Below, in pieces: positions 15,552-23,500 of a stretch of DNA of 43,660 nucleotides. The notes beneath the pieces are model-generated. The model saw only the letters and a list, made by a program, of their open reading frames with translations. It ran no database searches and was not told the DNA's origin. Location of the stretch: positions 1 to 43,660 of the forward strand of contig CAXDOZ010000009.1 in the NCBI GenBank assembly GCA_963991145.1, read 5' to 3'. Position 1 is the first letter of the stretch; each line of letters begins with the position of its first letter. The position numbers were made by a program, and so were the translations under genes. The stretch is from CAXDOZ01 sp963991145 (GTDB taxonomy: Bacteria > Bacteroidota > Bacteroidia > Chitinophagales > JABDMM01).

Positions 15552-16598
15552 ATGAAGTTATCCCAGTTCAATTTCGAACTTGAAGAAGATCGAATTGCTC
15601 AGCACCCCTCGCCAGAACGTGACGATTCTAAATTGATGGTAGTAAACCGTAAAGAGGGAACCATTGAACACAAAAAATTTCCTGACTTCCTAGACTACTT
15701 CGCTGAAGGTGATGTCATTATTAGGAATAACACGAAGGTTTTTCCAGCTCGCCTGTATGGTAGAAAGGAAAAAACCGGAGCCAGAATTGAAGTTTTCCTA
15801 TTGAGAGAGCTCAATCGCGATGCATTCCTTTGGGATGTATTGGTTGATCCGGCAAGGAAGATCCGTGTAGGGAACAAGCTTTACTTTGGTGAAGATGAAT
15901 TGGTTGCTGAAGTAGTTGACAATACTACAAGCCGTGGAAGAACTATCAGGTTCCTATACGATGGCGACTACGATGAATTCAAAAAACTACTTTACTCTCT
16001 TGGAGAGACTCCTCTTCCAAAATACATTAACCGCGATGCGGATGATGTAGACAAGGAGAGATACCAAACGATCTATGCTAAGACTGAAGGGGCTGTAGCG
16101 GCGCCTACAGCTGGATTGCACTTCACTCCTGAGATCTTAAAGAGATTGGAGATCGAGGGTGTAGACTTTGCTGAAGTGACACTTCACACAGGATTAGGAA
16201 CCTTCCGTCCAATTGAGGTAGAAGATCTTAGCAAACACAAGATGGATGCTGAATACTTCCAGATCGGAGGTGATGCAGTTCAAACTGTTAATCGTGGTAT
16301 TGATGCAAATAAGCGTATTTGTGCAGTTGGTACTACTTCGATGAGAAGTATTGAATCAGCTGTTTCAGCTACCAAGCATTTGAAGGAAATGGAAGGATGG
16401 ACGAATCTTTTCATTCACCCACCATATGAATTTAGCATTGCTGATTCTATGCTTACAAACTTCCACCTTCCTAAATCAAGCCTTGTGATAATGGTTTGTG
16501 CCTTTGGTGGATATGACCTTATCATGGAGGCTTATCAGGAGGCCATTAAGAATGACTATCGCTTCTACTCTTACGGTGATGCGATGTTGATCCTGTAA
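15552..16598 (+). CDS. queA: S-adenosylmethionine:tRNA ribosyltransferase-isomerase
   Basis: 348 aa, normal for QueA, which moves and rearranges the ribose of SAM onto 7-aminomethyl-7-deazaguanine in tRNA to give epoxyqueuosine. Recognisable blocks are KLSQFNFELEEDRIAQHP at the start, VIIRNNTKVFPARL, GARIEVFLL, GAVAAPTAGLHFT near 187-199, LHTGLGTFRPI near 215-225, ICAVGTTSMRSIES, and LTNFHLPKSSLVIMV near 300. The ATG at 15552 is chosen because the family begins here and the -7 element lies just upstream. It is monocistronic, followed by a bidirectional terminator. queE, an earlier queuosine gene, lies 23 kb away at 39834; other pathway genes are absent. Confidence 0.96.
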   Translation: MKLSQFNFELEEDRIAQHPSPERDDSKLMVVNRKEGTIEHKKFPDFLDYFAEGDVIIRNNTKVFPARLYGRKEKTGARIEVFLLRELNRDAFLWDVLVDPARKIRVGNKLYFGEDELVAEVVDNTTSRGRTIRFLYDGDYDEFKKLLYSLGETPLPKYINRDADDVDKERYQTIYAKTEGAVAAPTAGLHFTPEILKRLEIEGVDFAEVTLHTGLGTFRPIEVEDLSKHKMDAEYFQIGGDAVQTVNRGIDANKRICAVGTTSMRSIESAVSATKHLKEMEGWTNLFIHPPYEFSIADSMLTNFHLPKSSLVIMVCAFGGYDLIMEAYQEAIKNDYRFYSYGDAMLIL

Positions 16599-16621
16599 GA
16601 TTTATTAACCGTAGACACGAA

Positions 16622-16658
16622 AAAAGCCCTGACAATTATTGCCAGGGCTTTTTCTTTT
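16622..16658. terminator. Bidirectional terminator between queA and the DUF2795 gene
   Basis: AAAAGCCCTG (16623-16632) pairs with CAGGGCTTTT (16644-16653) around an 11-nt loop. T-rich tracts follow on the plus strand, and seven A before the stem give a T tract on the minus strand, so it can serve both convergent genes. Confidence 0.85.
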
Positions 16659-16673
16659 TCTAAAATTTCTTTG

Positions 16674-16895
16674 CTAGTACTCTTCCTCGTTAAAGAAGAA
16701 GTCGTCTTTAGTTGGGTAATCAGGCCAAATGTCTTCAATACCCTCATAGATCTCACCCTCATCATCTAGTTCCTGAAGGTTTTCAATCACTTCCAAAGGA
16801 GCTCCTGATCTGATACAGAAATCGATAAGCTCATCGCGAGTTGATGGCCAGGGGGCATCTTCTAAATAGATTGCTAGTTCAAGTGTCCAGTACAT
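16674..16895 (-). CDS. Small acidic DUF2795 family protein
   Basis: 73 aa, strongly acidic. The sequence MYWTLELAIYLEDAPWPST, then RDELIDFCIRSGAPLEVIEN, and a tail IWPDYPTKDDFFFNEEEY, is the Bacteroidota form of DUF2795, whose function is unknown. The family is widespread and highly conserved in this phylum, which suggests a core role. No signal or membrane segment is present, and it is likely cytoplasmic. It has its own well-formed promoter at 16934-16963 and a shared terminator downstream, so it is probably transcribed alone at least in part, though it follows the adenosyltransferase gene in the same direction. Confidence 0.85.
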   Translation of the reverse strand: MYWTLELAIYLEDAPWPSTRDELIDFCIRSGAPLEVIENLQELDDEGEIYEGIEDIWPDYPTKDDFFFNEEEY

Positions 16896-16933
16896 TTTCC
16901 TCTCTTTTAAATCTGGAGAATCGAAAATTTTTG

Positions 16934-16963
16934 CAAAGCTAAACTTTCCTCTCTCCTTTCAAA
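16934..16963 (-). promoter_or_regulatory. Promoter of the DUF2795 gene
   Basis: Read on the minus strand: TTTG (16963-16960), an 18-nt spacer, then TAGCTTTG (16941-16934). Both boxes match the Bacteroidota -33/-7 consensus with normal spacing; the ATG follows 38 nt later. Confidence 0.7.
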
Positions 16964-16968
16964 CTTTG

Positions 16969-16988
16969 TTTTTTCACTTGTGAAAAAA
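16969..16988. repeat. Perfect AT-rich inverted repeat
   Basis: TTTTTTCAC-TT-GTGAAAAAA is a 9-bp perfect inverted repeat with a 2-nt centre, between the adenosyltransferase stop and the DUF2795 promoter. It could be a weak terminator or an operator just upstream of the -33 box. Confidence 0.5.
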
Positions 16989-17012
16989 TTCACAAATCTT
17001 GTCCTTGTTTCT

Positions 17013-17561
17013 TTAACTCCGTGGTATCCACGGTATTTCATTTGCACCAAAGTCTTCACCGATCTTGCGCGCCAAAGTAAAGAGGTAATCACTTAACCGA
17101 TTTAAGTACTTAATAACAATCGGATCGATGTTTTCTACCTCATTTAGCCTTACCACATAACGCTCTGCTCTTCTGCAGACGCATCTTGCTATGTGACAGG
17201 TTGACACCGCAGGGTGACCTCCGGGTAAAATAAATGTCTGTAGAGGCTTCAAATGCCCGTCCATCCTATCGATTTCGCTTTCTAAAAAATCCACATCCGA
17301 TTCGTGTAGATCTGGAATTTTATCCTTCATCTTTTCCGAATCAGTGGCTAAAATGGAGCCGATAGTAAACAAGCGAGATTGAATCTCCAACAGAGCATTT
17401 CGCTCTTCTTCTCCTTTAATCTGATCACGAACAAGACCAATGAATGAGTTCAATTCATCAACAGTACCATAGCTTTCAATTCGCATATGGCTTTTTGATA
17501 CTCTGTTCCCTCCAAAAAGGGAGGTGCTGCCAAGGTCACCGGTCTTGGTGTAGATCTTCAT
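17013..17561 (-). CDS. Cob(I)alamin adenosyltransferase, PduO type
   Basis: 182 aa, typical of the PduO-type ATP:cob(I)alamin adenosyltransferases, trimeric helical-bundle enzymes that make adenosylcobalamin. The N-terminal ATP site TKTGDLGSTSLFGGNRVSK, then ESYGTVDELNSFIG, is clear. Later motifs are FILPGGHPAVS near 109 and RCVCRRAER near 126-134, with Arg and Glu of the conserved R-x-x-x-R-x-x-E pattern, and YLNRLSDYLFTLAR near 151-164. It belongs to the gatC, ABC ATPase, adenosyltransferase run, 54 nt after the ATPase gene. No cobalamin riboswitch is seen upstream. The unrelated BtuR/CobA-type enzymes are excluded by these motifs. Confidence 0.93.
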   Translation of the reverse strand: MKIYTKTGDLGSTSLFGGNRVSKSHMRIESYGTVDELNSFIGLVRDQIKGEEERNALLEIQSRLFTIGSILATDSEKMKDKIPDLHESDVDFLESEIDRMDGHLKPLQTFILPGGHPAVSTCHIARCVCRRAERYVVRLNEVENIDPIVIKYLNRLSDYLFTLARKIGEDFGANEIPWIPRS

Positions 17562-17588
17562 AGTTGTATTTTTTGGAGCGTGCGCGAA

Positions 17589-17605
17589 GGTAGTGTTTTA
17601 CTACC
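17589..17605. repeat. Short inverted repeat between the ABC ATPase and adenosyltransferase genes
   Basis: GGTAGT (17589-17594) and ACTACC (17600-17605) form a 6-bp perfect inverted repeat with a 5-nt loop. On the minus strand it overlaps TACCTTCG, a one-mismatch -7 element 20-30 nt before the adenosyltransferase ATG. It has no T tract. Confidence 0.3.
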
Positions 17606-17615
17606 TAATTGTAAG

Positions 17616-18320
17616 CTAAACTTCGGAGATTATCCTTTGTTCGTTCAACTCGTCAGATTCGATGAGTCCATCGCGTAAACGTATGATTCTCTTGGTATAC
17701 TGAGCAATCTCTTCTTCATGCGTAACCAGTATAACAGTATTGCCTCGATCGTTGATCTGCTGAAAAATCTCCATGATCTCTGATGAGGTCTTAGAGTCGA
17801 GGTTTCCGGTAGGTTCATCTGCAAGAATAATTGCCGGATCATTAACCAGGGCGCGGGCAATGGCAACTCTTTGCCTCTGACCACCAGAAAGCTCATTTGG
17901 CTTGTGCTTCATTCTGTCTCCAAGTCCAACCGATTCTAAAACAAACTCAGCTCTTTCGTTTCGCTGATTCTTGCTCTTACCTGCATAGATCAGCGGTAGA
18001 GCAACATTTTCAAGTGCGGTAAGTCTGTTAAGGAGATTGAAGGTTTGAAAGACGAATCCGATCTCGTGGTTTCTGATATCAGCCAATTCATTATCACTAA
18101 GAGATGAAACGAGCTGACTGTTCAGGGTGTACTTGCCTCCTGTAGGAACATCCAAACAACCGAGAATATTCATCAGGGTAGACTTCCCGGAACCCGATGG
18201 CCCCATTAAAGAGACGTATTCATTTCTTTTGATCACCAGATCAATACCGAATAGAACCCGTAAGGCTTGCTTGCCCAGGAAATAGTCTTTTTTGATTTGC
18301 TCGAGGCGAATTACCTCCAT
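17616..18320 (-). CDS. ABC transporter ATP-binding protein, LolD/MacB type
   Basis: 234 aa. Walker A GPSGSGKS (about 40-47), Q-loop VFQTFNLL near 90-97, signature ELSGGQRQRVAIARAL near 142-157, Walker B AIILADEPTGNLD near 163-175 and H-loop VTHEEEIA near 197-204. The ADEPTGNLD form is typical of the LolD/MacB/FtsE group, which energises FtsX-like permeases in envelope work rather than nutrient import. It overlaps gatC by one base (TAATG), so it is translationally coupled to a tRNA-charging gene with which it has no obvious functional tie. The likely permease partner type is present at 14141, about 2 kb away on the same strand and beyond queA. Confidence 0.9.
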   Translation of the reverse strand: MEVIRLEQIKKDYFLGKQALRVLFGIDLVIKRNEYVSLMGPSGSGKSTLMNILGCLDVPTGGKYTLNSQLVSSLSDNELADIRNHEIGFVFQTFNLLNRLTALENVALPLIYAGKSKNQRNERAEFVLESVGLGDRMKHKPNELSGGQRQRVAIARALVNDPAIILADEPTGNLDSKTSSEIMEIFQQINDRGNTVILVTHEEEIAQYTKRIIRLRDGLIESDELNEQRIISEV

Positions 18321-18610
18321 TACTTTTTCAGAACTTTTGGAACCTTAAAATAGTCGCTGTCTTTGTCGGGAGCATTCTTTAGAGCTTCCTCCTTGGAGAA
18401 ATCTCTGTGTGCTTCATCCACTCTCATGACATTGACATCTTCGTTTAAATATATCAATGGTTCCACATCACTTGTATCGAGCTCCTGCAGCTTTTCGACC
18501 AACGTAAGGATTTTGGAGAGGTCCTCCTTCACATGTTCCTTATCCTGCCCTTCAAACTTTAATTTGGACAGTTCAGCCAATCGGTCTACCAGTGCATCAT
18601 CAATCTTCAT
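18320..18610 (-). CDS. gatC: Asp-tRNA(Asn)/Glu-tRNA(Gln) amidotransferase subunit C
   Basis: 96 aa, the usual GatC size. GatC threads between GatA and GatB and stabilises the complex that amidates mischarged Glu-tRNA(Gln) or Asp-tRNA(Asn). Recognisable features are the N-terminal VDRLAELSKLKF, the helix DLSKILTLVEKLQELDTSDV, VEPLIYLNEDVNVMRVDE and the closing DKDSDYFKVPKVL, all family hallmarks. GatA and GatB genes are not in the window, as is common when the subunits are unlinked. It is first in the minus-strand run and divergent from trpS with 126 bp between start codons. Confidence 0.92.
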   Translation of the reverse strand: MKIDDALVDRLAELSKLKFEGQDKEHVKEDLSKILTLVEKLQELDTSDVEPLIYLNEDVNVMRVDEAHRDFSKEEALKNAPDKDSDYFKVPKVLKK

Positions 18611-18636
18611 CTCAATTACTATTTAGAGCTCAGCAA

Positions 18637-18665
18637 TTGCTTACTTTGCAAATTGCCTTTATTTG
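18637..18665 (+). promoter_or_regulatory. Candidate trpS promoter
   Basis: TTG (18637-18639), an 18-nt spacer, then TTTATTTG (18658-18665), one mismatch from TAnnTTTG. It would give a leader of about 65 nt containing a small hairpin (AAGGG/CCCTT, near 18688-18707). Confidence 0.35.
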
Positions 18666-18736
18666 GCGGTGAAAATACAAATATTACAAAGGGTTCTTTG
18701 CGCCCTTCAGGCGGATTTAAAATTGCAGATCATAAA

Positions 18737-19738
18737 ATGAAACGAGTACTATCTGGAATGCGGGCAACGGGTAAGCTTCACCTTGGGAATTACTTTGGTG
18801 CAGCTGTCAATTTTGTAAATATGCAGAAGTCGGGCGAGTACGATTGCTATTTCTTTATTGCCGACTTACATTCATTGACTACCCACACTATGCCAGCAGA
18901 ACTCAAGGCCAATACTCGTAAGGTCCTGATCGATTATCTGGCATGTGGTCTGGATCCCGAGGTCTCTCCCATCTTTGTGCAAAGTGATATTCATCAGATC
19001 CCAGAGCTCTATTTAATCCTTAACATGTTTGCCTACAAAGGTGAGCTTGAAAAAACTGCTTCATTTAAAGAGAAGGCGAGAAAAGAAGGACAAACTCTAA
19101 ATGCCGGTCTACTTACCTACCCTACATTAATGGCTGCTGATATTTTGATTCATCGCGCTGAATTTGTTCCCGTAGGTAAAGATCAGGAACAGCACCTGGA
19201 GATGACCCGAAACTTTGCCAAACGTTTTAACCACTATTACGAGACAGACTATTTACCAGAACCTCAAGCTTTCAACTTCGGTTCTGAGCTGGTTAAAATT
19301 CCTGGTCTTGATGGCTCAACTAAAATGTCAAAGTCGGATAGTGAGAAGAATGCGATCTTCCTTGGAGATAGTCCGGAAGACATCTTAAAGAAAATGAAGC
19401 GGGCCAAAACTGATGCCGGTCCGCAGGAAGCAAATTCAGAAAAACCTCAGGAGATCATCAATCTTTTCCAAATCATGAATGTGGTTTCAGCAAATGAAAC
19501 AATTCAGCAGTTTGAAGATGCCTACAATGATTGCTCTATTCGCTACGGCGATATGAAAATGAAAATCGCTGAAGATGCCGCTGAATTTCTCAGACCGATC
19601 AGAGAGAGAATAATTGAATTGGAAGAGGATGATGCCTATCTGGAAGAGGTACTTCAATCGGGAGCGGAGCGAGCAAGAAAAAGTGCTGAAGAGACAATAG
19701 AAACAGTGCGCGAGATCATTGGAGTAAGAACTCGCTAA
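18737..19738 (+). CDS. trpS: Tryptophanyl-tRNA synthetase
   Basis: 333 aa from the ATG at 18737. An upstream in-frame reading from 18653 would add 28 residues not typical of the family, while MKRVLSGMRATGKLHLGNY is the standard start. Class I synthetase motifs are the HIGH-like GKLHLGNYFG (about 12-21) and the KMSKS loop GSTKMSKSDSEKN near 195-207. The segments ADLHSLTTH and VGKDQEQHLEMTR are also characteristic. It charges tRNA-Trp in the cytoplasm. It is followed 34 nt later by a deoxynucleoside kinase gene in the same direction, likely in the same transcript, as no terminator is seen between them. Confidence 0.95.
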   Translation: MKRVLSGMRATGKLHLGNYFGAAVNFVNMQKSGEYDCYFFIADLHSLTTHTMPAELKANTRKVLIDYLACGLDPEVSPIFVQSDIHQIPELYLILNMFAYKGELEKTASFKEKARKEGQTLNAGLLTYPTLMAADILIHRAEFVPVGKDQEQHLEMTRNFAKRFNHYYETDYLPEPQAFNFGSELVKIPGLDGSTKMSKSDSEKNAIFLGDSPEDILKKMKRAKTDAGPQEANSEKPQEIINLFQIMNVVSANETIQQFEDAYNDCSIRYGDMKMKIAEDAAEFLRPIRERIIELEEDDAYLEEVLQSGAERARKSAEETIETVREIIGVRTR

Positions 19739-19772
19739 TTCGAATAATAATTTTAGATTTAGGCCTCCTTAA

Positions 19773-20402
19773 ATGACAGACCAGGTCAAACATATTGCAA
19801 TAGCCGGAAACATTGGTGCAGGTAAGTCTACCCTTACCGGGCTACTTGCAAAATCCTTTAACTGGGAACCACATTACGAAGACGTTGAGAACAATCCTTA
19901 TCTCAATGATTTCTATGAGGACATGCCGCGTTGGTCTTTCAATCTACAGGTGTACTTCCTGAATAAGCGTTTTAAGCAGATCGTAGATATCCAAAATGGA
20001 CATCGAACTGTAATTCAGGATAGAACCATTTTTGAGGATGCCTACATTTTTGCTCCCAACCTGCACTCGATGGGTTTAATGAGCACCAGGGATTTTGAAA
20101 ATTATCTTTCTCTATTCAAGACTTTGGAAGGAATGATAAATCCACCTGATCTTTTGATCTATCTGAAAGCTTCTATTCCAACTTTGGTAAATCAGATCCA
20201 GAAGAGAGGAAGAGAATACGAGGATAATCTTCGTTTGGATTACCTGCGCAAACTCAACGAGTTTTACGAGGATTGGATCAAGGGATATGACAATGGGAAA
20301 CTATTGATCATTGACGTTGACAATATCAACTTTGCCGAGAATCAGGAAGACCTTAGTACTGTGGTTGAAAGAATCAGTGCTGAGCTACACGGATTGTTCT
20401 AA
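19773..20402 (+). CDS. Deoxynucleoside kinase
   Basis: 209 aa, matching the bacterial deoxyadenosine/deoxyguanosine kinase family (dNK fold). Features are the P-loop GNIGAGKST (about 12-20), the substrate Glu in YEDVENNPYLNDFY near 35-48, the Arg/Asp catalytic region QDRTIFEDAYIF near 82-93 (DRS-like DRT), and the LID region QIQKRGREYEDN near 142-153, with Arg residues that clamp phosphates. It salvages deoxynucleosides by 5'-phosphorylation. Substrate preference among dA, dG, dC and dT cannot be read. It starts 34 nt after trpS. The 152 bp after its stop, up to the first PKD gene, show no terminator or other recognisable element. Confidence 0.9.
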   Translation: MTDQVKHIAIAGNIGAGKSTLTGLLAKSFNWEPHYEDVENNPYLNDFYEDMPRWSFNLQVYFLNKRFKQIVDIQNGHRTVIQDRTIFEDAYIFAPNLHSMGLMSTRDFENYLSLFKTLEGMINPPDLLIYLKASIPTLVNQIQKRGREYEDNLRLDYLRKLNEFYEDWIKGYDNGKLLIIDVDNINFAENQEDLSTVVERISAELHGLF

Positions 20403-20554
20403 TCTACCTTTTTATATAAGCGGATCGCAATCTGAGATTTATTGGGGGTTTATACACAACCATCAAGCCTGAAATACAGTCAATTTGAGTTAAATTACTG
20501 TTAGCTAAAACCTTATGGCCGAAAATCCGTATAAAAGGAGTAAAGCCGGAAGCT

Positions 20555-23500
20555 GTGAAAAAGTATTTCTCGATACTTCTAGTACTTACAACTGCACTGA
20601 ACATTGCTAAAGCTCAGGTAAATGCCTCTTTTACGCAAACTGTCAGTTCGGGCTGTAGTCCTTTGGTGGTAACCTTTACCGACCAAAGCACAGGACCCGT
20701 TACTTCATGGAATTGGAATTTTGGGAACGGGAATACTTCAACCCAGCAAAACCCAGCAGCAGCATATCTCAATCCAGGTACTTATGATGTAAGCCTGGTA
20801 GTATCTGATGGTGTCAACTTTGACACCTTCCATATGCCTAATGCTGTTACGGTATACGCCGATCCAAGACCAAATTTCACAGTATCTCAAACATTAGGAT
20901 GTTCTCCTCTGAATGTTCAGTTTTCAGACCAAACACTTATTGGTGATGGACCGATCTCTAGCTATATCTGGGACTTTGGAGATGGAACAAATTCATCAGC
21001 CGCCAGCCCTGGTCATGTTTATTTGAATCCAGGAACCTACGGAATTACAATGATCGTAACAGATGCAAATGGTTGTACCAACGATACAGTTGTTCCAGCT
21101 CTGATCTCTGTTGTTGCAATACCAACTGCAGGCTTTTCAGCAAATCCTACTTCTGCGTGTGTGGTTCCACATCAGGTAAACTTTACAAATAATTCAACAG
21201 GTACCGGTTCTATGTCCTACCTCTGGGACTTTGGAGATGGAGGCACCTCAACTCAGGCAAATCCAGGTCATACCTATAATGCATTTGGTAACTATACTGT
21301 CACTTTGATCGTGACAGATGCTTCAGGCTGTTCAGATACAATTGTTCAGAATAATTTAATTCAGCTAAGCACGCTGACTGCGGACTTCTCTGCCTCAGAT
21401 ACTGTAATCTGTCTGGGAGCACCAGTTAGTTTCAATGACTTAAGTACACCTCCAAGTACCTCGAGTACCTGGACATTTGGAGATGGTAATTCAAGCAATC
21501 AGTTGAATCCTACCCACACTTATAATGCACCGGGAACTTATACGGTGAGTCTTCAGGCAAGTGCGGCAGGCTGTTCCTCTCAGGAAACCAAAAATGCCTA
21601 TATCACTGTAGTAAATACTCCAACAGCGGCATTCAACGCCCCAAATACTACAAGCTGTAACACTCCCTTTACGGTAAATTTCAATAACACAAGTACTGGA
21701 GGGAATAGCTTTCTGTGGAATTTTGGAGATGGAAATACTTCTACTGCACAGAACCCAACTCACACTTATACAACTGGCACCTCATTCAATGTGAGCCTTA
21801 CGGTTACAAACAATTTTGGATGTACCGATCAGCAGGTTTCAAATCAGTTCGTACAAATTGTACCTACGACTGCGGCATTCAATGCCGATACAGTAACTGG
21901 CTGTATTCCTTTAAATGTAGATTTTGTTGACCTAAGCACGACTTTGAGCTCGATCGTTTCCTGGTTCTGGGATTTTGGTGATGGGAATACCAGCACTGCA
22001 CAGAACCCATCGCATACCTACACAAGCGAGGGAATTTATGATGTTAGTCTTGTTGTAGTTGACTCAGCAGGATGCTCTGACACTCTAGTTTCAAATGGAT
22101 TCATAATGGCGGGAGATACTGTTAATGTAGATTTTGCCGCTTTAGATACTACTCCGTGTATTGAGGATGCAGTCATGTTTGTGAATCTGTCTGACTCTTC
22201 TACCAATTGGTTTTGGGAGTTTGGTGATGGCCAAACATCTATGGATTTCGAGCCTAGCTACCAGTATAGTGACACCGGGTTCTTTACAGTAAGTCTAACA
22301 ACCGTAAACCTTGGTTGTAGAAGTACTTCAGAGAAGATCGATTACATCTATGTGGCTCCGCCAGATGCAAGGTTTGATTTCACAATTAACTGTGCGAATC
22401 CTTTTGAAGTGACCTTTGACAATACTTCATTGGCTCCTGATGTATGGAACTGGGATTTTGGTACAGGAGATTCAAGCTTTCAGTTTGAGCCAACATATGT
22501 ATTCCCCGATACTGGAATCTATTCAGTTACCCTTTGGGTTGCCGATTCTGTATATGGTTGTGATGATTCCGAGATAAGAGATGTATACATTACAGATCCT
22601 GTTGCAAGATTTACTGGAACTCCTCTTTGGGGATGTAACCCACTAACAGTAAGCTTTACGGATAGCTCAATTCATGCGAATACATACAGATGGTTCTTTG
22701 GAGATGGGACTTCAAGTAATCAAAGAAATCCTGTTCACACTTATACCGTAAATGACACTTTTACGGTCACTCTGGTTATCACCGACATTCACGGTTGTAC
22801 AGATACCATGATCAGACCAGACTATGTCATAGTAATTGGCCCAACTGCAAATTTCGGTGGGACTCCGTTGTCCGGTTGTCTTCCATTATCGGTTGACTTT
22901 ACTGATTCATCTACAACTCTGTCTGATTCTATTGTATCATGGTATTGGCAATTTGGGGATGGCGATACAAGTACCCTTCAAAATCCAACTCACGTCTATA
23001 CCTCCAGAGGTAGGTTCGATGTGTCTCTAACAGTCACTGATAACAATGGATGTGTCCATACCTTAACCAGAAACCGATACATCCACGCTACTTATCCAAT
23101 TCCTGATTTCAGCGCAAATAACCTTCTATTGTGCCAGGGCGAAACGACTACATTCACATCGACTTCTCTCGGATACCAGTTAACATATCTATGGGATTTC
23201 GGAGATGGAACCGGAGCGACAGGTAGCTCACAGGTTGTTTCATATTCCAATCCAGGTACATACACAGTTACCTTAATTACTGTTGATGGAAATGGTTGTA
23301 CCGATACAATGGTAAGGCCAGATTACATTACTGTAGTCGAACCAATTGCAGCATTTGGTGGATCCCCATTATATGCAAGTTGCCCACCACTTCAGGTAAA
23401 CTTCATGGATACCTCTTTTGGAGCTAATGTTGTTTCCTGGTATTGGGATTTTGGAGATAACACAAGTTCGACTCTTGCAAATCCAAGTCACGTTTACAAT

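Noticed and set aside
16907..17092. 61-codon minus-strand frame overlapping the adenosyltransferase gene end
   Set aside because: It is an out-of-frame shadow of the adenosyltransferase 3' end and contains the DUF2795 promoter.
17562..17615. Cobalamin riboswitch before the adenosyltransferase gene
   Set aside because: Only 54 nt separate it from the upstream gene, and no B12-box-like sequence is visible.
18653..18736. Earlier in-frame start for trpS
   Set aside because: It overlaps the candidate promoter and adds residues not found in the family; MKRVLSGMRATGKLH is the normal start.
20403..20554. Possible terminator or small RNA between the kinase and first PKD gene
   Set aside because: No stable stem with a T tract and no convincing -33/-7 pair could be found by eye.
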